5,054 nt of DNA, from the NCBI GenBank assembly GCA_016183075.1, contig JACPFH010000548.1:1-5054 (forward strand), given 5' to 3'. Positions 1 through 3,966 of the stretch are shown here, piece after piece; position 1 is the first letter of the stretch, and every line of letters begins with the position of its first letter. This DNA comes from Deltaproteobacteria bacterium (GTDB taxonomy: Bacteria; Desulfobacterota; Binatia; UBA9968). Made by a program: the position numbers and the translations under genes. Below the pieces are notes generated by a model. The model had not been told where the DNA came from. It saw nothing but the letters and a program-made list of their open reading frames with translations, and ran no database searches.

Positions 1-18
1 AGGTCTGACCCCAAATTC
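1..18. repeat. Motif like the repeats near REP-associated transposases, at the window edge
   Basis: Read on the minus strand, the first bases give an AATTTGGGGTCAGACCT-type word. From memory, GGGGTCAGACC-type words are frequent, dispersed intergenic repeats in genomes that carry REP-associated (IS200-like Y1) transposases. Only one copy lies at the edge and no transposase gene is in the window, so this may be the end of an element to the left or chance. The assignment rests on recognition of the word, not on any structure visible here. Confidence 0.3.
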
Positions 19-30
19 TGATAAATCTTC

Positions 31-279
31 ATGCGCAGCCGCCGCTCCTCGTTGTTGACTGCTATTTCGGTTGGGCTGGTAGTAGGCCTCGGCTACCCGT
101 TGGTGGACGTCGGTCTTGCGTGCCGCGTACCAATCTCCGAGGCGTGCGTCTGGGGCAAGGCTTACCTTCCACTGACCTTAGGCATAAGTGTAGTCATGGT
201 GGGCGGAATAGTGGCTGGGCTACTCTATGCCGTGCTCAGGTGGCGGCACCGCAGTAACTCGCGCGATGATGCCGTCTAA
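31..279 (+). CDS. Small two-helix membrane protein of unknown function
   Basis: This is an 82-residue protein that I do not recognise. A basic N-terminus (MRSRR) precedes a hydrophobic stretch at about residues 7-30. A short polar loop with two cysteines (C31 and C39, within CRVPISEAC) follows, then a second hydrophobic stretch at about 44-69 and a basic, charged tail (RWRHRS). The expected topology is both ends in the cytoplasm with the loop outside, where the cysteines could form a disulfide; this is inferred. There is no clear ribosome binding site before the ATG, so the start is uncertain. Codon use is mixed (TTA, ATA, CTA, GTA and AGT occur) and less GC-biased at third positions than menB, menC or queF, which fits acquired DNA. 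The stop TAA lies inside GTCTAAC, a word matching the RYYYAAC core of integron attC sites, but a convincing attC fold was not found. Existence as a real gene is likely but unproven. Confidence 0.55.
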   Translation: MRSRRSSLLTAISVGLVVGLGYPLVDVGLACRVPISEACVWGKAYLPLTLGISVVMVGGIVAGLLYAVLRWRHRSNSRDDAV

Positions 280-336
280 CCTGAGGGCATTCCCTGGGAG
301 GAGGTCCTCCAGCAGATTCGCACCCGCCCCAGGTGA
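280..336 (+). pseudogene. Possible remnant of an addiction-module antitoxin C-terminus
   Basis: Directly after the TAA of the membrane protein, the same frame stays open for 18 codons and reads PEGIPWEEVLQQIRTRPR before TGA. The words IPWEEV and IR.R resemble the C-terminal end of the small RelB-like antitoxins of the Unstab_antitox family (PF09720). No start codon, no N-terminal antitoxin part and no toxin gene are visible, so at best this is a degraded tail. It may also be coincidence, given its short length. Confidence 0.25.
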
Positions 337-379
337 AGCCGCCATCGGTCACACCTTGTGGCGCTGCCGCTCACGCTAA

Positions 380-409
380 CCGTTGAGCCTCACCGCTTCG
401 ACGCAACGG
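380..409. repeat. Short inverted repeat downstream of the antiporter gene
   Basis: CCGTTG at 380-385 and CAACGG at 404-409 are perfect 6-bp inverted repeats around an 18-nt loop. The element lies about 40 nt past the stop of the minus-strand antiporter gene. It could mark the 3' end of that transcript, but there is no T tract, so it does not qualify as a standard intrinsic terminator. The rest of 337-448 shows no gene or other signal to me. Confidence 0.25.
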
Positions 410-448
410 AAGGCTGTAGTTGCATGGTTTTGCCGGTCCGCAGGAAAC

Positions 449-1459
449 CTACGCCTCTTCAGTGGGAATCGTCGGGTTGAGGATCTGGGTTGCCTGATCC
501 AGCGCCTTGTGACTACCCAAAAGGACAAGGATATCGCCTTCCCGTAGGATAAGATCGGGACCGGGATTGGAATTTGATGTCCCCTCGCGCACGACCGCGA
601 CCACGGTCACGCCGCTGCGCGAGCGGAGCTCGAGCTCCTGCAGACTTTTTCCGATCGCCGGGGAGCCATCCTGGATCAGAAAGATATCCGTGGTGGTGCC
701 AGCCAAAAATTGGCTTAACTGATCAAGCTGTCTGCCCTGAAGGTGCAACCCCCGAAGCGTCCCGTAGTGCTCCTTGCGGATCAAGTCGACCTGAAGTCCG
801 ATGACATTGCGCGGGATGTGAAATTCCTGAAGGACGCGGGCGAAAATCTCCACGGAGGTTTCGAATTCCTCCGGGATCACCTGGTTGGCTCCCAATCGGT
901 AGAGATGCTCGATCTCCGCCACATACCGGGTGCGCACGATGATGTAAAGGTCCGGGCGCAAACGGCGCGCCAGGGAGACGATACGAGCAGTCGCAACGGG
1001 GGCGGATATCGCCACCACCAGGATGCGCGCCTTGTCGATACCCACCTTATATAAGACTTCGGGGCGGGTGCCGTCGCCAAAGATAATGGGCTCGCCGGCG
1101 GTTTTAGCCCGCCTCACCAGCTCCGGGTCCATCTCCAGGATCCGATACGGAACGCCGACCTCGTTGAGGACCCGACAAAGGTTCTGTCCGTTCAGACCGT
1201 AACCCAATACGATCACGTGACCGGCAATGCCGCTTTCGGCATCTTCGCCATGGCCAACGCCTTCCGGCGATGGAGCCCGAACCGCCGACTGTAGACCGTA
1301 GCCGACGCCGTGACCCCACTGGATCAGGAAAGGCGCGGCCATCATGGTGAGAATCGACGCGCTTAAAAAAGCTTGCTCCCCCTCCGCCGTTACCAATCCG
1401 TATTCCCGCCCCGCCCGCGCCAATATAAAGGAGAACTCTCCGATCTGGGCCAGACTCAT
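449..1459 (-). CDS. C-terminal part of the broken antiporter (last helices plus RCK_N and RCK_C)
   Basis: The homologous frame is open from before 1505. Its first usable ATG is at 1459, giving 336 residues starting MSLAQIGEFSFILA. Residues 1-50 finish the transport domain. About 80-210 form a TrkA_N (RCK_N) Rossmann domain with the glycine loop GYGLNG at 86-91, acidic residues after the second strand (LEMDPE) and a GDGTRPEVL segment, as in NAD(H)-binding Kef regulators. About 255-330 form TrkA_C (RCK_C), with the typical EGDILVLLGS ending. The start codon overlaps the stop of the upstream half as ATGA, so re-initiation is possible, but no Shine-Dalgarno sequence precedes it. The frame upstream of about 1525, extending to 1957, is not homologous and should not be counted. 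Confidence 0.6.
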   Translation of the reverse strand: MSLAQIGEFSFILARAGREYGLVTAEGEQAFLSASILTMMAAPFLIQWGHGVGYGLQSAVRAPSPEGVGHGEDAESGIAGHVIVLGYGLNGQNLCRVLNEVGVPYRILEMDPELVRRAKTAGEPIIFGDGTRPEVLYKVGIDKARILVVAISAPVATARIVSLARRLRPDLYIIVRTRYVAEIEHLYRLGANQVIPEEFETSVEIFARVLQEFHIPRNVIGLQVDLIRKEHYGTLRGLHLQGRQLDQLSQFLAGTTTDIFLIQDGSPAIGKSLQELELRSRSGVTVVAVVREGTSNSNPGPDLILREGDILVLLGSHKALDQATQILNPTIPTEEA

Positions 1460-2430
1460 GCCGGACCGGACGGAAAGACGTGTCCCGTACCCCGCAAGAA
1501 ACGCGCCCACTGCAACACCAGGATCAGCGCGAAATTGGACACAGCGATCGCAAGGTCGTGCCGGAGAAAATCCAGGTCGAGGAGCATGCCGATGGAGATA
1601 AAGAAAAGGCCGCCGAAACTGTCCCGCAACGGCGAGACGTCGGCAATGATCTGCGAGCTGAATTCCGACTCCGAAATCACCAGACCGGCGATGAAGGCCC
1701 CCAACGCGAGCGAAAGACCCACCGCCGAGGTGAGCCAGGCCGTCCCCATGCAGATCAGGATGATAGAGAGGATAAAGATCTCCCGGCTGCGCAGCAGAAC
1801 TATGTGGCGCAGGAGCCAAGGCAGCAGGGTTCGGGCAGCCAAGACGATCACAAGCAAAACGATAATGCCTTGGGCCAGCGCCCACAGGATACGAGACAAC
1901 GAGAAGCTCCCCGAGCTGCCCAGGACGGGAACCAGGAGCATCATGGGGACGATGCATAGGTCCTGGAGCAGTAGAATACCCGCCGCGAGCTTACCCTGCA
2001 GCGCGTCGATCTCGCCGCGGTCGTGCAGGACCTTGAGCACGATCGCCGTACTGCTGAGCGATACCAGAAAGCCGTAAAAGATTCCGGCCTCGGGCCCGTA
2101 TCCCGCAACCATGCCGATGGCCGCAACGACCAGCGTGGTCAACAAGACCTGGATAATCCCGGCCCAGACCACGTAGCGATGGACCGACAAAAGCTGGCGC
2201 AGGGAGAATTCAATGCCGATGGTAAAGAGAAGGAGAACGACGCCGATCTCGGCCAGAATCTCGATCTGCTGGACGTTGCGGATCAACCCGATACCTTCGG
2301 GTCCGATGACGACGCCGGTGAGAAGAAACCCCACGATGGCCGGCAGGCGCAGTTTCTGGAAAACAAAGACGATCGAGATGATCGCGGTCAGGACGATGAG
2401 AAGCTCTCTTAGTACGCTGATATCAGGCAT
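1456..2430 (-). CDS. N-terminal part of the broken antiporter (membrane domain)
   Basis: This reading frame encodes 324 residues. About the first 306 are genuine Na+/H+ exchanger-type membrane domain (PF00999), through GGLFFISIGMLLDLDF and the following helix. After residue 306 it runs out of frame (WARFLRGTGHVF and on), so the last 18 or so residues are not homologous sequence. The product would lack the final transport helices and the whole RCK regulator. It would probably be inactive alone, unless the downstream piece is made separately and assembles with it. Confidence 0.7.
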   Translation of the reverse strand: MPDISVLRELLIVLTAIISIVFVFQKLRLPAIVGFLLTGVVIGPEGIGLIRNVQQIEILAEIGVVLLLFTIGIEFSLRQLLSVHRYVVWAGIIQVLLTTLVVAAIGMVAGYGPEAGIFYGFLVSLSSTAIVLKVLHDRGEIDALQGKLAAGILLLQDLCIVPMMLLVPVLGSSGSFSLSRILWALAQGIIVLLVIVLAARTLLPWLLRHIVLLRSREIFILSIILICMGTAWLTSAVGLSLALGAFIAGLVISESEFSSQIIADVSPLRDSFGGLFFISIGMLLDLDFLRHDLAIAVSNFALILVLQWARFLRGTGHVFPSGPA

Positions 2431-2435
2431 GGGAA

Positions 2436-2511
2436 GCCATCAGCTATCAGCCGTCAGTGTACAGCGAAATAGGTTTGCTGGGCGCTGAGCGCTGAAAGCT
2501 GAGCGCTTTGT
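2436..2511. repeat. Two opposed arrays of 7-nt units between queF and the antiporter
   Basis: From 2436 the plus strand reads in sevens: GCCATCA, GCTATCA, GCCGTCA, then two decayed units. From 2477 it reads GCTGGGC, GCTGAGC, GCTGAAA, GCTGAGC, GCTTTGT. On the minus strand the first set becomes GCTGAYN-type heptads, so the two arrays face each other. Bases 2438-2457 can pair with 2485-2504 at 15 of 20 positions, around a 27-nt loop. The element fills almost the whole 84-nt gap between queF and the antiporter start. It would therefore lie in any shared transcript as a hairpin just upstream of the antiporter ATG. Its role is unknown: terminator-like, mRNA-stabilising or selfish repeat. Confidence 0.65.
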
Positions 2512-2514
2512 CGA

Positions 2515-2871
2515 TCACTTGGCCTTGTATTCGACCGTAACCACCGTATGGATGCCGCCGCGCACATTGAAGTCCCCGACCACCGTCATCGACCGCGGCT
2601 GGCAGGCGCGCACCAGATCATCCAGAATGCGGTTGATCACGTCTTCGTGGAAGGCTCCTTCGTTGCGGAATGACCAGAGATAGAGCTTGAGGGATTTTAG
2701 CTCGACACACAGCACGTCCGGTACATATCGGATCCGGATCGTGGCAAAGTCGGGCTGGCCGGTGCGCGGGCAAAGGCAGGTAAACTCGGGACATTCCATG
2801 CTGATCTCATAATCTCGCGCGGGATGCGGATTGGAAAAGGTCTCAAGCGCTTTGCTGGGAGTGCCCGGCAT
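2515..2871 (-). CDS. queF: NADPH-dependent 7-cyano-7-deazaguanine (preQ0) reductase QueF, short form
   Basis: QueF reduces the nitrile of preQ0 to the aminomethyl group of preQ1 in the cytoplasm, using two NADPH; preQ1 is then inserted into tRNA on the way to queuosine. The 118-residue protein matches the short, single-domain (Bacillus YkvM-like) class of the T-fold family rather than the about 280-residue E. coli form. Catalytic C34 lies in FTCLCPRTGQPD, which forms a thioimide with the nitrile, and D41 follows. The QueF signature ELKSLKLYLWSFRNEG is at 57-72 and the substrate-binding FHE at 74-76. The ATG at 2871 gives a normal N-terminus (TFSNPHPARDYEI is a standard family beginning). No Shine-Dalgarno sequence precedes it; see the promoter entry. 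No other queuosine gene (queC, queD, queE, tgt) is in the window, so the gene stands apart from its pathway here. Confidence 0.96.
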   Translation of the reverse strand: MPGTPSKALETFSNPHPARDYEISMECPEFTCLCPRTGQPDFATIRIRYVPDVLCVELKSLKLYLWSFRNEGAFHEDVINRILDDLVRACQPRSMTVVGDFNVRGGIHTVVTVEYKAK

Positions 2872-2877
2872 GGATCG

Positions 2878-2906
2878 ATTCTAGCCAAGTCGGGTCCGCT
2901 TTCCAA
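2878..2906 (-). promoter_or_regulatory. Predicted promoter of queF, possibly giving a leaderless mRNA
   Basis: On the minus strand, TTGGAA (2906-2901, 4 of 6 matches to TTGACA) is separated by exactly 17 nt from TAGAAT (2883-2878, 5 of 6 matches to TATAAT). The -10 box ends only 6 nt before the queF ATG, so a start site 7 nt downstream falls on the A of the ATG. This agrees with the absence of a Shine-Dalgarno sequence. No preQ1 riboswitch could fit between such a start site and the gene. Confidence 0.5.
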
Positions 2907-2937
2907 CCGCCGCGGCCAATGTGCTTATGCCCACCGG

Positions 2938-3015
2938 TTGAACGATTTGAACGGCTTGAACGGCTTGAACCGGTCCGGCGTTCAAAACGTTCCAAACGTT
3001 CAAACAGTTCAAAAT
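2938..3015. repeat. Hairpin-forming palindromic array of 9-nt units
   Basis: Four nonamers with the core TTGAAC start at 2938, 2947, 2956 and 2965 (third bases vary: GAT, GGC, GGC, CGG). After a 6-nt centre, four nonamers with the opposite core GTTCAA or GTTCCA start at 2980, 2989, 2998 and 3007. The spacing is symmetric, so all four core pairs align at once: 2938-2970 against 2980-3012 gives 23 of 24 core pairs, separated by small internal loops. It lies between the menB stop and the queF promoter. It could end or protect the menB transcript, or be a dispersed genomic repeat. It is not a CRISPR array: units are 9 nt with no spacers. Confidence 0.85.
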
Positions 3016-3081
3016 GGTCAGGATCTGCACCAGCTTACATATCGCTACGTCCGCAGCCGCAGCCGGCATGTGCCCGATCTT

Positions 3082-3882
3082 CTACCACGGATGCTTGCGA
3101 AAGGGAGAATAGTCCGGGGGACGCCTCTCTAAAAAAGCCTGCGTCCCTTCCCGGCACTCCTCGCCCATGTAATAGAGCGCAGTGGCGCCATGGGCGAGAT
3201 TTTGAATTCCGTAGACGTGGTCGGTGTCCGCGTTGAAAGCATGCTTCAAGAAGCGCAGCGCGGCCGGGCCTCGTTCGAGCAGTTCTTTGGCCCAGGTCAT
3301 GACCTCCTCTTCAAGTCGCTCCGGCGGCACGACCGCGTTTACGAGACCCATCCCGGCAGCTTCCTCGGCCGAGTATCTCCGGCACAGATACCAGATCTCC
3401 CGCGCTTTTTTCTCGCCCACAACTCTGGCGAGATAAATGGCGCCGAAGCCGCCGTCGAAGCTCCCGTACTTCGGTCCGATCTGGCCGAAGACCGCGCGCG
3501 AGGATGCGATCGTCAGATCGCAAAGCACGTGAAGGACATGGCCTCCGCCGATCGCGTAGCCGTCAACCATAGCGATGACCGGCTTCGGGATCTCGCGGAT
3601 CAGGCGGTGAAGGTGCGTGACGTGCAGCCGAGGCAGGCCGCTCTCGTCCTCGTAGCCGCCCTTTCCCCTGACCGCCACGTCGCCGCCCACGCAAAAGTTC
3701 CCGTTCGTACCGGTCAGGACCACGACGCCGACCTCCGGATCATTCCAGGCATCCCAAAACGCCTCGCGCATCTCGTCGATGGTTCGCGGCCGGAAGGCGT
3801 TCAGAACCTCGGGCCGGTTGATCCGGACAAAGGCCACGCCTTCCTTTTTCTCATAGACGATGTCCTTGAATGAATTCGCCAT
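3082..3882 (-). CDS. menB: 1,4-dihydroxy-2-naphthoyl-CoA synthase MenB
   Basis: MenB is a crotonase-fold enzyme that cyclises o-succinylbenzoyl-CoA to 1,4-dihydroxy-2-naphthoyl-CoA in menaquinone synthesis. The 266-residue product has the family's marks: NAFRPRTIDEM near the start, FCVGGDVAVRG for the first oxyanion-hole strand, GGYEDESG with Y77, VIAMVDGYAIGGGHVLHVLCDLTIA, GPKYGSFDGGFG with S141 and D143, and KKAREIWYLCRRY. These correspond to E. coli Y97, S161 and D163; Y238 matches Y258. G136 and W164 point to the bicarbonate-dependent type I. Oddities against E. coli are I135 for T155, A70 for K89 and R253 for K273. The start was set at 3882, because GAGGAG lies 6 nt upstream; the frame is open to 4056, but that extension overlaps menC and is not homologous. 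BadI-type ring hydrolases are the nearest alternative, but GSFDGG, the VRG.GGY segment and the menC neighbour favour MenB. Confidence 0.9.
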   Translation of the reverse strand: MANSFKDIVYEKKEGVAFVRINRPEVLNAFRPRTIDEMREAFWDAWNDPEVGVVVLTGTNGNFCVGGDVAVRGKGGYEDESGLPRLHVTHLHRLIREIPKPVIAMVDGYAIGGGHVLHVLCDLTIASSRAVFGQIGPKYGSFDGGFGAIYLARVVGEKKAREIWYLCRRYSAEEAAGMGLVNAVVPPERLEEEVMTWAKELLERGPAALRFLKHAFNADTDHVYGIQNLAHGATALYYMGEECREGTQAFLERRPPDYSPFRKHPW

Positions 3883-3888
3883 AGGTAA

Positions 3889-3894
3889 CTCCTC
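3889..3894 (-). promoter_or_regulatory. Strong ribosome binding site fixing the menB start
   Basis: GAGGAG on the minus strand is followed by a 6-nt spacer and then ATG at 3882. It selects the start that gives the usual MenB N-terminus (MANSFKDIVYEKK) over upstream in-frame starts as far as 4056. Confidence 0.8.
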
Positions 3895-3911
3895 ACCGAA
3901 TTTTTCGCTCC

Positions 3912-3941
3912 TTGTCACGACCAAAGCTCCCGGGCCATAAT
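3912..3941 (+). promoter_or_regulatory. Predicted sigma-70-type promoter of menC in the menB-menC spacer
   Basis: TTGTCA (3912-3917) and CATAAT (3936-3941) each match the consensus at 5 of 6 positions and are 18 nt apart. The start site would be near 3948, giving a leader of about 20 nt that contains the menC ribosome binding site AGGA (3958-3961). On the opposite strand the -10 box overlaps TATTAT, but no good -35 box for menB was found at the right distance. Confidence 0.55.
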
Positions 3942-3966
3942 AGGCAACCCTCGAAGCAGGATTTTC

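Larger units (their letters stand above)
449..2430 (-). pseudogene. Kef-type CPA2 cation/proton antiporter with RCK domains, frameshifted
   Basis: The two halves together make one monovalent cation:proton antiporter-2 protein of about 660 residues, normal for Kef-type antiporters with an RCK regulatory domain. The membrane part begins at MPDISVLREL and carries family marks: GPEGIGLI, LLLFTIGIEFSL, SLSSTAIVLKVL (about 124-135) and Q156-D157 in LLLQDLCIVP. The Q-D pair in place of D-D is the Kef pattern, linked to electroneutral K+ or Na+/H+ exchange. The other half holds SLAQIGEFSFILA, a TrkA_N domain with the nucleotide-binding GYGLNG loop, and a TrkA_C domain. The frame changes near 1505-1520, within TTGCAGTGGGCGCG: a net gain of one base (or 3n+1) would restore it. 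No strong SD precedes the ATG at 2430. A sequencing error, a recent mutation or a split gene are all possible. Whether the exchanged ion is K+ or Na+ cannot be told. Confidence 0.85.

Noticed and set aside
1500..1520. Programmed -1 frameshifting in the antiporter
   Set aside because: No X XXY YYZ slippery heptamer in the zero frame is seen at the junction, and CPA2 antiporters are not known for programmed shifts.
1525..1957. Upstream extension of the antiporter C-terminal frame
   Set aside because: The frame is open, but its translation (MHRPHDAPGSRPG and on) is unrelated to the family. The homologous coding in this stretch is in the other frame.
1373..2412. Several plus-strand open frames opposite the antiporter
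   Set aside because: They are rich in charged and polar residues and mirror hydrophobic codons of the antiporter; no motif or start signal supports them.
2872..2937. preQ1 riboswitch before queF
   Set aside because: No preQ1-I-type hairpin with an A-rich tail is visible, and the best promoter leaves no leader.
2938..3015. CRISPR-like array
   Set aside because: Units are 9 nt and contiguous, without spacers, and half are inverted.
3190..3873. Plus-strand open frame of 227 codons opposite menB
   Set aside because: It is antisense to a complete MenB with all motifs and a good ribosome binding site, and shows no family features.
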